From Gracilimonas sediminicola (GTDB taxonomy: Bacteria; Bacteroidota; Rhodothermia; Balneolales; Balneolaceae), in assembly GCF_024320785.1 (NCBI RefSeq), contig NZ_JANDBC010000001.1:1060001-1124000 (forward strand): 64,000 nucleotides of DNA, in the 5' to 3' direction. Positions 9,353-18,926 of this stretch are shown here, piece by piece. The notes under the pieces were generated by a model. The model did not search any database and was not told where the DNA came from. It worked only from the letters and a program-made list of their open reading frames with translations. The first letter of the stretch is position 1, and each line of letters begins with the position of its first letter. Both the position numbers and the translations under genes were made by a program.

Positions 9353-9616
9353 TTACTTAGCTTTTTCGACGATTTCTACCAATCGCCATGATTTACGCTT
9401 TGATAGTGGTCGTGTAGACATAATTTGCACGGTATCGCCTACATTGGCTTCGTTGTTTTCGTCGTGCGCCATATACTTCGTCGTTTTGGTAATATACTTT
9501 CCATAAATGGAATGTTTTACCTGACGATCTACTGCAACAGTGATACTTTTGTCCATGCTGTTGCTAACTACACGTCCTACTCGTTCTCGTCTTTGGGCTC
9601 TTTCTGTTTGTGCCAT
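9353..9616 (-). CDS. rpsQ: 30S ribosomal protein S17
   Basis: Small OB-fold protein, 87 residues, binding 16S rRNA helix 11. [20 protein letters not shown] near the start and [20 protein letters not shown] match the S17 pattern, and [19 protein letters not shown] closes it. It is the last member of the S10 set, after rpmC. Confidence 0.98.
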   Translation of the reverse strand: MAQTERAQRRERVGRVVSNSMDKSITVAVDRQVKHSIYGKYITKTTKYMAHDENNEANVGDTVQIMSTRPLSKRKSWRLVEIVEKAK

Positions 9617-9632
9617 AGTTTAAATCCTTTGC

Positions 9633-9830
9633 TTATTCAGCACTACTTTTTTCATTAATAATGGTCTCCAATCTGGCAACCTCTCTTCGGTGATTTCGGA
9701 GTCGGGCCGGATTTTCAAGCTGTCCGGTTACTGACTTCGAAAAACGAAGGTTTTGTAGTACATCACGCTCATCTTTCAAGCGAGCTTGTAATTCAGTAAG
9801 TGTCAAATCTCTTAATTCGTGCGCTTTCAT
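9633..9830 (-). CDS. rpmC: 50S ribosomal protein L29
   Basis: L29, 65 residues and entirely helical, at the exit of the peptide tunnel. It starts MKAHELRDLTLTELQARLKD and contains LQNLRFSKSVTGQLENPARL, the family core. It is separated from rplP by a single base, so the two are probably translationally coupled. Confidence 0.97.
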   Translation of the reverse strand: MKAHELRDLTLTELQARLKDERDVLQNLRFSKSVTGQLENPARLRNHRREVARLETIINEKSSAE

Positions 9831-9831
9831 C

Positions 9832-10254
9832 TTATCCTCCCTGGTAGTCTCGTCGGACTACGAACTTGGTTTTGATAGGTAACTTATGCGCAGCACGTCG
9901 TAAAGCTTCTTTGGCGCGTTCTTCGTTTACACCGGCAATCTCAAAGAGAATACGTCCGGGTTTTACAACCGCTACCCAGTGATCCAAAGCACCTTTACCT
10001 TTACCCATACGGGTTTCAGCCGGTTTGCTTGTCATCGGACGATCCGGGAAAATACGGATGAACGTCTGCCCGTCACGTTGCAACGATCGTGCAATTGCGA
10101 TACGGCAAGCTTCAATTTGGCGTGAAGTAATGAACTTCGGCTCAAGAGCTTTCAGTCCAAAATCACCAAAGTTAATAATGTGGCCACGTTGTGCGTTGCC
10201 TTTCAGCTTATCGCGATGAACACGGCGTCTCTGAACTCGTTTTGGTTCTAACAT
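9832..10254 (-). CDS. rplP: 50S ribosomal protein L16
   Basis: L16, 140 residues, organises the A-site region of the 50S subunit. It begins [20 protein letters not shown]. Conserved [40 protein letters not shown] and the helical tail [19 protein letters not shown] are visible. The length is standard. Confidence 0.98.
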   Translation of the reverse strand: MLEPKRVQRRRVHRDKLKGNAQRGHIINFGDFGLKALEPKFITSRQIEACRIAIARSLQRDGQTFIRIFPDRPMTSKPAETRMGKGKGALDHWVAVVKPGRILFEIAGVNEERAKEALRRAAHKLPIKTKFVVRRDYQGG

Positions 10255-10263
10255 CGTTTCTTA

Positions 10264-11019
10264 TTAACTGTTTTTATTAGATCGATTTCTGTTTCTGCTG
10301 CGTCGGCGACTTCTTCGTCCTCTGTCATCTCCGCCTTTACCTCGGCCTGAGTCAGAATCCTGACGCGATTGTGTTCCCGGCGTCAGATCAACATCACCAA
10401 TAATTTCACCTTTGAAAATCCAAACGGTAACTCCGATAGAACCATAAATGGTGTTCGAAGTAGATGATGCGTAATCAATGTCGGCACGTAAAGTATGCAG
10501 AGGAATCTGCCCTTCTTTGTACTGCTCGGTTCGCGCCATTTCAGCACCACCAAGTCGACCGGCACAGCGAACTTTAATACCTTTGGCACCCATTCTCATT
10601 GCTGATGCAATAGCTGTTTTCATTGCTCTACGGAATGAAACACGAGCTTGCAGCTGCTGAGCAATATTCTGAGCAACCAAACTTGCATCCAGCTCAGGGC
10701 GTTTGATTTCACTTACGTTAATCTGTACTTCTTTACTGGTGATTTTCTTAAGCTCTTCACGAAGCAATTCAATTTGCTCACCGCCTTTACCTATGATAAC
10801 ACCGGGGCGACTTGTGCGGAGCGTTAACAGAATTCGCTTTGGGGTACGTTCAATAATAACATTTGATAGACCGCCATTACGAAGTCTTGTGTGCAAATAC
10901 TCGCGAAGTTTTTCGTCTTCAACGATGAGAGCCGGTTGGTTCTCTTCAGAAAACCAGTTGGAATCCCATCCGCGAATAATGCCTAATCTAAAACCAGTTG
11001 GATTTGTTTTCTGTCCCAA
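10264..11019 (-). CDS. rpsC: 30S ribosomal protein S3
   Basis: S3, 251 residues, at the mRNA entry tunnel. It starts [23 protein letters not shown] domain with [20 protein letters not shown] lies near residues 72-92. The C-terminal domain follows ([38 protein letters not shown]). The tail after about residue 215 is an Arg/Ser/Asn-rich extension ([19 protein letters not shown]), making it longer than the 233-residue E. coli protein. Confidence 0.98.
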   Translation of the reverse strand: MGQKTNPTGFRLGIIRGWDSNWFSEENQPALIVEDEKLREYLHTRLRNGGLSNVIIERTPKRILLTLRTSRPGVIIGKGGEQIELLREELKKITSKEVQINVSEIKRPELDASLVAQNIAQQLQARVSFRRAMKTAIASAMRMGAKGIKVRCAGRLGGAEMARTEQYKEGQIPLHTLRADIDYASSTSNTIYGSIGVTVWIFKGEIIGDVDLTPGTQSRQDSDSGRGKGGDDRGRRSRRRSRNRNRSNKNS

Positions 11020-11031
11020 GGTATTGTTCGT

Positions 11032-11409
11032 TTATTCGTTTACACTTTCTTGATCACGCTTGGCCACTTTTACTGTAATGTGGCATGAGCGTTTGTTAAT
11101 GCGATGAGCTCTACCCATCGGTGCCGGCTGAATTCTTTTCAGCGTTACGCCTTCATCAACGTAAATTTCCTTTATTACAAGGTCTTCATTGTCAAAGCGC
11201 TCTTCCTGAAATTTGTCTCTCAAATTTGCAGCTGCCGACTTGATCACTTTAATCACATCTTCTGCAGATGCTTTTTTGGTGAATTCGAGTCTTTTAATCG
11301 CTTTGTCTACTTGTTCACCACGAACAGCATCCGCTACAAGGCGAACCTTGCGAGGAGCTCTCCTCAAATGCTTTTGTACTGCGCGTGCTTCTAAAACTGG
11401 AGTATCCAT
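11032..11409 (-). CDS. rplV: 50S ribosomal protein L22
   Basis: L22, 125 residues, whose extended hairpin lines the peptide exit tunnel. AVQKHLRRAPRKVRLVADAV at the start and the C-terminal hairpin region with GVTLKRIQPAPMGRAHRINK and RSCHITVKV are diagnostic. It lies between rpsS and rpsC. Confidence 0.98.
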   Translation of the reverse strand: MDTPVLEARAVQKHLRRAPRKVRLVADAVRGEQVDKAIKRLEFTKKASAEDVIKVIKSAAANLRDKFQEERFDNEDLVIKEIYVDEGVTLKRIQPAPMGRAHRINKRSCHITVKVAKRDQESVNE

Positions 11410-11427
11410 CTCTTAAATCCGATTAAA

Positions 11428-11700
11428 TTATTTAGCTGCTTTTTTCACTGGATGGCCACGGAATGTTCGTGTTGGTGCAAATTCACCCAACTTATGGCCT
11501 ACCATATTTTCAGTTATAAACACAGGGATAAATTGCTTACCGTTGTGGACTGCAAGAGTCAATCCCATAAAGTCAGGAGTGACCATTGAACTTCGTGACC
11601 AGGTTTTGATCACTTTCTTGCTTCCACTTTCATTGGCTTCATCGATTTTACGCTGAAGCTTGTAGTAAACAAAAGGCCCTTTTTTCAGTGAGCGTGGCAT
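11428..11700 (-). CDS. rpsS: 30S ribosomal protein S19
   Basis: S19, 90 residues, in the head of the 30S subunit with S13. [19 protein letters not shown] at the start, [19 protein letters not shown] and [20 protein letters not shown] at the end are diagnostic. It follows rplB by 11 bases. Confidence 0.98.
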   Translation of the reverse strand: MPRSLKKGPFVYYKLQRKIDEANESGSKKVIKTWSRSSMVTPDFMGLTLAVHNGKQFIPVFITENMVGHKLGEFAPTRTFRGHPVKKAAK

Positions 11701-11711
11701 ACGTTACTTAG

Positions 11712-12545
11712 TTATTTTTTCTTGGTTTTTCTTCTTCTTACGATGTACTTAGAAGACAACTTGTTTCTGTTTCTTGTCTTCTTACCCTTGGCGGATTGTC
11801 CCCATGGTGAACGCGGGTGTCCACCTGAAGCTTTTCCTTCACCACCACCCATTGGGTGATCAACAGGGTTCATAGCAACACCACGAGTTTGTGGTCTTCT
11901 GCCTTTCCATCTGCTTCTACCAGCTTTGGCAATTGTCGTATTCATATGATCCGGGTTGCTGGTGTTTCCTACGGTTGCGTAGCAACTGCCCAGGATCAAT
12001 CGAACTTCTCCGGATGGAAGTTTCACACTTACATAACGGTCTTGCTTACCCAGCAGCTGTGCACTTGTACCGGCACTTCTGCAAAGAGTACCACCCTGTC
12101 CGGGCTTCAACTCAATATTGTGGATGAAAGTACCCGGAGGCATCTTCATCATTGGCAGCGCATTTCCTAAATCAGGAGCTGCATTATCGCCGGCTACAAT
12201 AGTGTCTCCAACTTTCAATTTGTTAGGTGCAAGAATGTACCGTCGCTCACCATCGGCATAAGCTACAAGAGCAATTCGAGCTGATCGGTTTGGATCGTAC
12301 TCAATAGTTTGAACTGTAGCTGGCACGTCATGTTTGTTACGCTTGAAATCGATGATACGATATCGGCGCTTGTGCCCTCCGCCTCTGTGGCGAGAAGTGA
12401 TACGTCCGTGTCTGTTTCGTCCACCAGAAGAATGTTTTCCAGCTAATAAAGCCTTCAATGGCTTATCAGTTGTAATTTCGTCGAATACAGGAGCAATCCT
12501 GTGTCGAGTTCCCGGTGTAATTGGTTTTAATTTCTTAGTAGGCAT
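11712..12545 (-). CDS. rplB: 50S ribosomal protein L2
   Basis: L2, 277 residues, a primary 23S rRNA-binding protein next to the peptidyl transferase centre. [20 protein letters not shown] near residue 50 and the highly conserved C-terminal [20 protein letters not shown] (with the key His in NPVDHP) are present, and a basic Lys/Arg tail closes the protein. The length is typical of the family. Confidence 0.99.
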   Translation of the reverse strand: MPTKKLKPITPGTRHRIAPVFDEITTDKPLKALLAGKHSSGGRNRHGRITSRHRGGGHKRRYRIIDFKRNKHDVPATVQTIEYDPNRSARIALVAYADGERRYILAPNKLKVGDTIVAGDNAAPDLGNALPMMKMPPGTFIHNIELKPGQGGTLCRSAGTSAQLLGKQDRYVSVKLPSGEVRLILGSCYATVGNTSNPDHMNTTIAKAGRSRWKGRRPQTRGVAMNPVDHPMGGGEGKASGGHPRSPWGQSAKGKKTRNRNKLSSKYIVRRRKTKKK

Positions 12546-12558
12546 TATTCTCTAATCC

Positions 12559-12846
12559 TTAAATTTCAGCAAAGAAATCAATTTCGCCTTCTTTGACCGT
12601 TACAATGGCTTTTTTCCAGACCTTAGTTCGGCCTCCCTGATAACCGCTTCGTGTATATCGTCCCTTCGGTTTCGAAGGCATAATAGCGGTGTTTACCTTA
12701 GCCACTTTTACTCCCGGATAAGTAGCTTCCACAGCTTGCTTGATCTCGGGTTTAGTTGCATTGGTAGCAACTTCAAAAGTATACTTTCCAGCTTCCTGAA
12801 GCCGACTTAACTTTTCTGTAATTACAGGTCGTTTGATAATACTCAT
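12559..12846 (-). CDS. rplW: 50S ribosomal protein L23
   Basis: L23, 95 residues, the docking site for trigger factor and SRP at the tunnel exit. It starts [20 protein letters not shown] and contains [20 protein letters not shown]. The tail loop [21 protein letters not shown] is typical of the bacterial form. It overlaps the end of rplD by 4 bases, indicating translational coupling. Confidence 0.98.
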   Translation of the reverse strand: MSIIKRPVITEKLSRLQEAGKYTFEVATNATKPEIKQAVEATYPGVKVAKVNTAIMPSKPKGRYTRSGYQGGRTKVWKKAIVTVKEGEIDFFAEI

Positions 12847-13493
12847 GCTGCAGCCTCTTCAGTTTTTCCTTCAATACTGTTTTCAAGTTTGGCAACCGCG
12901 CTTTCCTGAATAACAATCACATCAGCATTCATAATTTGGTAGGTATTTGGCTTATAACCTTCCAGTACCTGAACGCCTGGGATGTTGCGGGCAGACTTGT
13001 AAACAATCATGTCTGTTTCGCTTGTCAATATCAGGGCTTTTTTGCCGGCAACTTCAAAAGCGGCCAACATGTCAGCTACCTGAGAAGTTTTCGGCTCATC
13101 AAATGAAAAATCCTGTACAACAATAATTCCTTCGTTAGCAGCTTTCAGCGACAATGCAGACTTACGCGCCAGTTGGCGAGTTTTCTTATTCATTTTGAAG
13201 CCGTAATCACGAGGCTTCGGTCCAAATACAGTACCACCTTTACGAAGCAGTGGAGACTTAATGTCGCCACGACGGGCATTACCCGTTCCTTTCTGGCGGT
13301 ACATTTTCTTAGTACTACCTGTTACTTCGCTTCGCTCTTTTGTTTTTGCGGTGCCCTGACGCTTATTAGCCATGTGCCGACGAACATCTTCATAAAGAAC
13401 TGTTTCGTTAGGCTCGATGGCAAAAATAGCATCACTGAGCTCAGCCTTCTTGCTGCTTTTCTTTCCGTCTATTTTATATATATCTAATTTCAT
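12843..13493 (-). CDS. rplD: 50S ribosomal protein L4
   Basis: L4, 216 residues, with a loop that reaches the exit tunnel. The loop signature [21 protein letters not shown] followed by [20 protein letters not shown] is present, as is the C-terminal LNLNLILTS-equivalent [11 protein letters not shown]. In E. coli L4 represses the S10 operon. Upstream of rpsJ here there is only a 10-base gap to tuf, so no comparable long leader exists. Confidence 0.98.
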   Translation of the reverse strand: MKLDIYKIDGKKSSKKAELSDAIFAIEPNETVLYEDVRRHMANKRQGTAKTKERSEVTGSTKKMYRQKGTGNARRGDIKSPLLRKGGTVFGPKPRDYGFKMNKKTRQLARKSALSLKAANEGIIVVQDFSFDEPKTSQVADMLAAFEVAGKKALILTSETDMIVYKSARNIPGVQVLEGYKPNTYQIMNADVIVIQESAVAKLENSIEGKTEEAAA

Positions 13494-13496
13494 GAC

Positions 13497-14138
13497 TTAG
13501 TTGTTAACAGACGCTTTGTTATGAATTTCTACGTACCCGCCTTTTGGTCCAGGAATAGAACCTGTTACCAAAACAACATTCGAGTCTTCCAGAATTTTAG
13601 CAATGCTCAGATTCTTAATCTTCACGCGCTCGTTTCCGGACTGACCGGCCATCCGCATTCCTTTGAATACTTTAGATGGGTCAGATGCATTACCAATAGC
13701 ACCGGGTGCTCTCAATCGATTATGCTGACCGTGAGTAGCATCACCAACACCACTGAAATTGTGACGTTTAATAACACCGGTAAATCCACGGCCTTTTGAG
13801 TTTGCAACTACATCAACGGTATCGCCTACAGCGAATACATCACTAATGTTCAGTTCGTCTCCAACATCAAGTCCTTCAGGGATAAAATCTCTGAATTCAA
13901 CAACTTTATATTTGGTGGAAACGCCGGCTTTGTCAAAATGACCTTTCACGGCTTTGCTTACGTTTTTCTCTTTTTTATCAAAAGCAGCCAACTGAACAGC
14001 AGTATAGCCGTCTGTCTCTTCTGTTTTGATTTGGGTAATAGCACAAGGTTCAATTTCAATAACAGTAACAGGAATATTTCTGCCTATGTTATCAAACACG
14101 CTTGTCATCCCAACTTTTTTTCCTATCAAACCACTCAT
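13497..14138 (-). CDS. rplC: 50S ribosomal protein L3
   Basis: L3, 213 residues, an early assembly protein. It starts MSGLIGKKVGMTSVFD. The signature region includes GRGFTGVIKRHNFSGVGDAT, HGQHNRLRAPGAIGNASDPS and KVFKGMRMAGQSGNERV, and the glutamine of the GQxG motif is present. It lies 17 bases after rpsJ and 3 bases before rplD. Confidence 0.98.
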   Translation of the reverse strand: MSGLIGKKVGMTSVFDNIGRNIPVTVIEIEPCAITQIKTEETDGYTAVQLAAFDKKEKNVSKAVKGHFDKAGVSTKYKVVEFRDFIPEGLDVGDELNISDVFAVGDTVDVVANSKGRGFTGVIKRHNFSGVGDATHGQHNRLRAPGAIGNASDPSKVFKGMRMAGQSGNERVKIKNLSIAKILEDSNVVLVTGSIPGPKGGYVEIHNKASVNN

Positions 14139-14155
14139 CGTGTTCGGGTCCTTTT

Positions 14156-14467
14156 CTAAACTTTAATTTCTACATCAACGCCGGAAGGTAATTCCAGCTT
14201 CATCAGCGCATCAACAGTTTGTGATCCGGTTGACAAAATATCGATCAGGCGCTTATGAGATCTGTACTCAAATTGCTCCCGTGACTTTTTATCAACAAAC
14301 ACGGACTTATTTACCGTGATGATGCTTTTACGGGTGGGTAGCGGGATGGGTCCCGAAACTACCGCACCAGTAGATTTCACAGTCTGAATAATTTTTTCAG
14401 CTGATTTGTCGATCAGGTTATGATCGTATGACTTCAATTTGATTCTGATTTTCTGTTGTGTTGCCAC
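14156..14467 (-). CDS. rpsJ: 30S ribosomal protein S10
   Basis: S10, 103 residues, a 30S head protein and NusB partner in antitermination. The start codon is GTG (complement of 14465-14467) preceded by [45 protein letters not shown] and the C-terminal [11 protein letters not shown] are diagnostic. It follows tuf by only 10 bases, so the S10 set is joined directly to the str set. Confidence 0.98.
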   Translation of the reverse strand: MATQQKIRIKLKSYDHNLIDKSAEKIIQTVKSTGAVVSGPIPLPTRKSIITVNKSVFVDKKSREQFEYRSHKRLIDILSTGSQTVDALMKLELPSGVDVEIKV

Positions 14468-14477
14468 GATCAGATCC

Positions 14478-15665
14478 TTAGTCTAAGATTTTAGTTACAA
14501 CTCCGGCGCCCACGGTACGTCCGCCTTCGCGAATCGCAAACCGCAGCCCTTCTTCCATCGCTACCGGCTGAATCAATCCTACATTCAGCTTCACGTTGTC
14601 TCCCGGCATTACCATCTCCACACCATCAGGAAGCTCACAGGCTCCGGTTACGTCGGTGGTACGGAAGTAAAACTGTGGGCGGTAGCCTTTGAAAAATGGC
14701 GTGTGACGGCCACCTTCATCTTTACTGAGTACATATACCTCACACTCAAACTGCTTGTGAGGAGTGATCGAGCCGGGCTTACAAAGTACCATGCCTCGCT
14801 CAATCTGCTCTTTGTTAATTCCTCGCAGCAGAATACCGGCGTTGTCTCCGGCCTGCCCTTCATCGAGCATACGACGGAACATCTCAATACCGGTTACTAC
14901 CGATTTCATCGGGTCTTCTACAATCCCTACAATCTCAATCTCGTCGTTTACTTTAATAACGCCACGCTCGATACGTCCGGTAGCTACCGTTCCACGACCG
15001 GTGATAGAGAAGATATCCTCTACCGGCATCAGGAAGGGCTTGTCTACATCACGCTCCGGCGTTGGGATGGTTTCATCCACAGCCTTCATCAGCTCTACAA
15101 TGCTTTCTTCGTGCTCGGCTTCGCCGTTGAGGGCGCCCAAGGCTGATCCCTGAATTACCGGAATGTCGTCACCGTCAAATTCATAAGAAGACAGCAGCTC
15201 ACGTACTTCCAGCTCTACCAGCTCCAGCAGCTCTTCGTCGTCTACCAGGTCTACCTTGTTCATAAATACAACAATCTGAGGTACACCTACCTGACGAGCC
15301 AGCAGAATGTGCTCGCGGGTCTGTGGCATCGGACCGTCGGTAGCGGCAACAACCAAAATTGCTCCGTCCATCTGAGCGGCACCCGTTACCATATTCTTGA
15401 CATAGTCGGCGTGACCCGGACAGTCTACGTGGGCGTAGTGGCGGGCATCGGTTTCGTACTCCACGTGCGCGGTAGCAATGGTAATCCCACGCTCGCGCTC
15501 TTCCGGAGCATTATCGATGTCGGCAAACTGCTTGGCTACACCGCCGTACGTTTTCGCCATTACCGTAGTAATAGCTGCCGTCAAGGTTGTTTTACCATGA
15601 TCTACGTGTCCAATTGTTCCCACGTTCACATGGGGCTTATTCCGTTCAAAGGTCTCTTTTGCCAT
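14478..15665 (-). CDS. tuf: Translation elongation factor Tu
   Basis: GTPase of 395 residues that brings aminoacyl-tRNA to the ribosome. G motifs are GHVDHGKTT (residues about 18-26), DCPGHADYV (about 81) and NKVDLVDD (about 136). Domains 2 and 3 follow, with [13 protein letters not shown] and the C-terminal [17 protein letters not shown]. Codon use is more GC-rich and biased than in neighbouring genes, as expected for a highly expressed gene. This is the only tuf copy in the window. Confidence 0.99.
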   Translation of the reverse strand: MAKETFERNKPHVNVGTIGHVDHGKTTLTAAITTVMAKTYGGVAKQFADIDNAPEERERGITIATAHVEYETDARHYAHVDCPGHADYVKNMVTGAAQMDGAILVVAATDGPMPQTREHILLARQVGVPQIVVFMNKVDLVDDEELLELVELEVRELLSSYEFDGDDIPVIQGSALGALNGEAEHEESIVELMKAVDETIPTPERDVDKPFLMPVEDIFSITGRGTVATGRIERGVIKVNDEIEIVGIVEDPMKSVVTGIEMFRRMLDEGQAGDNAGILLRGINKEQIERGMVLCKPGSITPHKQFECEVYVLSKDEGGRHTPFFKGYRPQFYFRTTDVTGACELPDGVEMVMPGDNVKLNVGLIQPVAMEEGLRFAIREGGRTVGAGVVTKILD

Positions 15666-15699
15666 GATACTATAGTTTAATCTTAGTGTTTAATTTCTT

Positions 15700-17841
15700 T
15701 TATGTTTGGCTCTCGATGATTTCCTGAGCAATAGCTTCAGGCACTTCAGTGTAATCGTGAAATTCCATCGAATATACCGCGCGGCCCTGAGTAGCAGACC
15801 TTAAGTCGGTAGAGTAACCGAACATTTCAGAAAGCGGTACATGAGCCTTAACGACTGAACCTTCATTGTTCGAGTCCATGCTCTGCATGATTCCACGACG
15901 ACTGTTCAAGTCACCGATTACATCTCCCATATATTCTTCAGGAGTAATGATTTCTACTTTCATTACCGGCTCAAGGATTTTTGGCTTGGCCTTACGGGCT
16001 GAATTTCTGAAACCAAGTTTTGCACATAACTCAAAGCTCAACTGGTCAGAATCAACATCGTGGTAAGAACCGTCATACAAACGAACTCCGATGTTCTCAA
16101 CAGAGTAGTTAGCCTGGATACCTGCAGATAACGCCTGCTGGAATCCTTTCATTACAGATGGGATAAATTCACGCGGAATATTACCACCTACAATTTCATT
16201 AATGAAAATAAATCCTTCTTCGCGGGTAATTCTGTCTTCATTACCATCGTAGTCTTCAAATTCGGCAATTGGCCCAATCTCGAAAGAGATATCAGCAAAT
16301 TTACCACGACCACCTGTCTGCTTCTTGTAGATTTCGCGGTGATCCACTTTTTGTGAAATGGTTTCACGATAAGAAACCTGCGGAGCACCAACGTTAGCTT
16401 CTACTTTGAATTCTCGTCTCAGACGATCTACAATAATCTCGAGGTGAAGCTCACCCATTCCGGCAATAGTGGTCTGACCTGTTTCATGATCAGTTTTAAC
16501 CTGGAAGGTAGGATCTTCTTCTGCCAGCTTCTGCAAGCCAGTAGAAAGCTTTTCACTGTCGGCCTTGGTTTTCGGCTCTACAGCCAGCTTAATTACAGGC
16601 TCAGGGAATGTAATTTGCTCCAAAATTACCGGATGATCTTCGTCACACAGAGTATCTCCGGTGTGCACTTCTTTAATTCCGATAATAGCAGCAATATCTC
16701 CTGCCTGAATGTAATCCAAATCTTTTTTGTCGTTAGCGTGCATTTCAAGCAATCGACCAACACGCTCACGATTTCCAGTTGAAGAGTTTAAAATGTACGA
16801 ACCCTTTTCAAGCCGCCCGGAATATACACGAGCAAATGTCAACCTACCTACATAAGGATCAGTCATAATCTTGAAAGCAAGAGCTGAGAATGGCGCATTT
16901 ACATCAGGAGCCTTCTTAACTTCTTCTTCAGTTTCAGGATCTATACCCTTAACTGGAGGAATATCCAACGGGTTAGGCATGAAATCCAAAACACGATCAA
17001 GCAACACCTGAACACCTTTGTTCTTAAGGGCAGTACCTAACATTACCGGTGTTACATCCTTGGAAATAGTTGCTTCACGAAGAGCTTCAATAATTTCTTC
17101 AGCACTAATCTCTTCTTCCATCAGGTACTTTTCCATCAGGGTATCATTATGATCAGCAACCGCCTCAAGCATAATACCTCGATACTCAGCAGCCTTCTCT
17201 TTCAGATCTTCCGGAATCTCAACAACCTCATACTTAGCACCAAGAGACTCATCATCCCAAATGATGGCGTTCATATTAATAAGATCAACAACGCCCTGAA
17301 AGTCAGCTTCAGCGCCAATTGGAATCTGAATTGGAATAGGATTCGCATTCAGCTTTTCATCAAGCTCGTCAATAACATTGTAGAAGTCAGCTCCTACTTT
17401 GTCCATCTTATTAACGAAAGCCATACAAGGAACTTCGTACTTATTAGCCTGACGCCAAACTGTTTCTGACTGAGGCTGAACAGCTCCCACAGAGTCAAGT
17501 ACGAAAACCGCTCCATCCAACACACGCAAAGAACGCTCCACCTCTACGGTAAAGTCAACGTGACCCGGAGTATCAATAATGTTAATCCGGTGATCTTTCC
17601 AGATACAGTGAGTTGCAGCAGAAGTAATGGTAATACCTCTCTCCTGCTCCTGCTCCATCCAGTCCATAGTAGCAGCACCGTCATGCACCTCACCAATTCG
17701 GTGGCTACGACCAGTGTAAAACAAAATACGCTCAGTTACGGTTGTCTTACCGGCATCAATGTGAGCCATGATACCGATATTCCGCGTCCGGCGGATTTTA
17801 TCTAAAATTTTTGGATCTGTTTTTTGCTTCGTCTCAGACAT
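15700..17841 (-). CDS. fusA: Translation elongation factor G
   Basis: Translocase GTPase of 713 residues, slightly longer than the 704-residue E. coli EF-G. G motifs are AHIDAGKTT near residue 25, [15 protein letters not shown] near 88 and NKMDKV near 144. Domain III-V hallmarks such as [18 protein letters not shown] and [20 protein letters not shown] are present. It has a complete domain II, unlike LepA or TypA. No obvious Shine-Dalgarno sequence precedes the ATG. It lies 25 bases after rpsG, as in a classical str operon. Confidence 0.99.
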   Translation of the reverse strand: MSETKQKTDPKILDKIRRTRNIGIMAHIDAGKTTVTERILFYTGRSHRIGEVHDGAATMDWMEQEQERGITITSAATHCIWKDHRINIIDTPGHVDFTVEVERSLRVLDGAVFVLDSVGAVQPQSETVWRQANKYEVPCMAFVNKMDKVGADFYNVIDELDEKLNANPIPIQIPIGAEADFQGVVDLINMNAIIWDDESLGAKYEVVEIPEDLKEKAAEYRGIMLEAVADHNDTLMEKYLMEEEISAEEIIEALREATISKDVTPVMLGTALKNKGVQVLLDRVLDFMPNPLDIPPVKGIDPETEEEVKKAPDVNAPFSALAFKIMTDPYVGRLTFARVYSGRLEKGSYILNSSTGNRERVGRLLEMHANDKKDLDYIQAGDIAAIIGIKEVHTGDTLCDEDHPVILEQITFPEPVIKLAVEPKTKADSEKLSTGLQKLAEEDPTFQVKTDHETGQTTIAGMGELHLEIIVDRLRREFKVEANVGAPQVSYRETISQKVDHREIYKKQTGGRGKFADISFEIGPIAEFEDYDGNEDRITREEGFIFINEIVGGNIPREFIPSVMKGFQQALSAGIQANYSVENIGVRLYDGSYHDVDSDQLSFELCAKLGFRNSARKAKPKILEPVMKVEIITPEEYMGDVIGDLNSRRGIMQSMDSNNEGSVVKAHVPLSEMFGYSTDLRSATQGRAVYSMEFHDYTEVPEAIAQEIIESQT

Positions 17842-17866
17842 AATACTTATTAATCAATAATCTCTT

Positions 17867-18334
17867 TTAGAATCTAAAGTGAGCAAATGCTTTGTTAGCG
17901 TCTGCCATACGGTGCGTTTCATCTTTCTTACGGACAGCTCCGCCTTCATTATTTGACGCATCAATCAATTCTCTTGAAAGACGAATTGACATCGACTTAT
18001 CATTTCTGGAACGCGCTGCTCTAATAAGCCATCTCATGCCAAGAGCTGTTCCTCTTTCCTGACGAACCTCTACAGGCACCTGGTAAGTGGCACCACCAAC
18101 ACGGCGTGACTTCACCTCAACCACCGGTGTTGAATTTTGCAGAGCGTTGCGGAATACATCGATCCCGGTTTCGCCTGTTTTCTCTTCAATAACTTCAAAA
18201 GCCTGATATACAATTTTGCGAGCAACATTCTTCTTACCGTCCCGCATCAGGTTGTTCACGAAACGAGTTACCAGCTTATCCTCAAAGATTGGATCCGCTT
18301 GCACATCTCGTTTTTCTGCTGTTTTTCTACGCAT
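17867..18334 (-). CDS. rpsG: 30S ribosomal protein S7
   Basis: S7, 155 residues, which nucleates folding of the 16S 3' domain. It starts MRRKTAEKRDVQADPIFEDK. LVTRFVNNLMRDGKKNVARK, the hairpin segment VGGATYQVPVEVRQERGTAL and the C-terminal KKDETHRMADANKAFAHFRF are diagnostic. Confidence 0.98.
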   Translation of the reverse strand: MRRKTAEKRDVQADPIFEDKLVTRFVNNLMRDGKKNVARKIVYQAFEVIEEKTGETGIDVFRNALQNSTPVVEVKSRRVGGATYQVPVEVRQERGTALGMRWLIRAARSRNDKSMSIRLSRELIDASNNEGGAVRKKDETHRMADANKAFAHFRF

Positions 18335-18360
18335 GCTCGATTAATCTTAATTTCTTAATG

Positions 18361-18735
18361 TTACCCTTTCGGCTTCTTAGTGCCATACAAACTACGGCTC
18401 TGAGTTCTTCCCTCAACGCCCGCAGTATCTAATGTTCCACGAATAATATGGTATCGAACACCAGGCAAATCTTTTACACGACCGCCACGGATCAATACAA
18501 TACTGTGTTCCTGTAAGTTGTGACCTTCGCCCGGAATGTAAGCCGAAACTTCAATTCCGTTAGTCAAACGTACACGAGCTACTTTACGCAATGCCGAGTT
18601 CGGCTTTTTAGGCGTAGTTGTGTAAACGCGAGTACAAACACCACGCTTCTGCGGACAATTCTGTAGCGCAGGAGCAGTTGTTTTACTTACTTTGCTTTTT
18701 CTACCTTTTCGTATGAGTTGTTGTATTGTAGGCAC
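18361..18735 (-). CDS. rpsL: 30S ribosomal protein S12
   Basis: S12, 124 residues, at the decoding centre. It starts [15 protein letters not shown] from a GTG codon (complement of 18733-18735). [20 protein letters not shown] near residue 40 and [21 protein letters not shown] near residue 85 hold the residues where streptomycin-resistance changes occur (Lys in TPKKPNS and in RVKDLPG). It is the first gene of the 18.7-kb translation run. The short leader shows no Shine-Dalgarno sequence. Confidence 0.98.
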   Translation of the reverse strand: MPTIQQLIRKGRKSKVSKTTAPALQNCPQKRGVCTRVYTTTPKKPNSALRKVARVRLTNGIEVSAYIPGEGHNLQEHSIVLIRGGRVKDLPGVRYHIIRGTLDTAGVEGRTQSRSLYGTKKPKG

Positions 18736-18775
18736 TGTTCAATTATTTGGTTATTGCCATCGAATCGAGAGCTTG

Positions 18776-18808
18776 CAAATATAGGCAACGTTACCACATG
18801 AATGCAAA
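18776..18808 (-). promoter_or_regulatory. Candidate Bacteroidota-type promoter for the str-S10-spc-alpha run
   Basis: On the minus strand TATATTTG (18783-18776) is preceded by exactly 21 bases and then TTTG (18808-18805). This matches the Bacteroidota vegetative promoter pattern TTTG-N19-21-TAnnTTTG. A start about 6-8 bases downstream would give a leader of roughly 35 bases before the rpsL GTG. It is the only good match in the 191-base gap between rpsL and recG. Confidence 0.65.
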
Positions 18809-18926
18809 AAATTTATCCGAATTATTTCCTCTTTTTTCTGAAATACACCTTGATGCCCCATTATTTAAAAATCGAACCCCAAATTTCGATCTTTAGCATA
18901 TTGATCGATATATAACTTTATATCAG

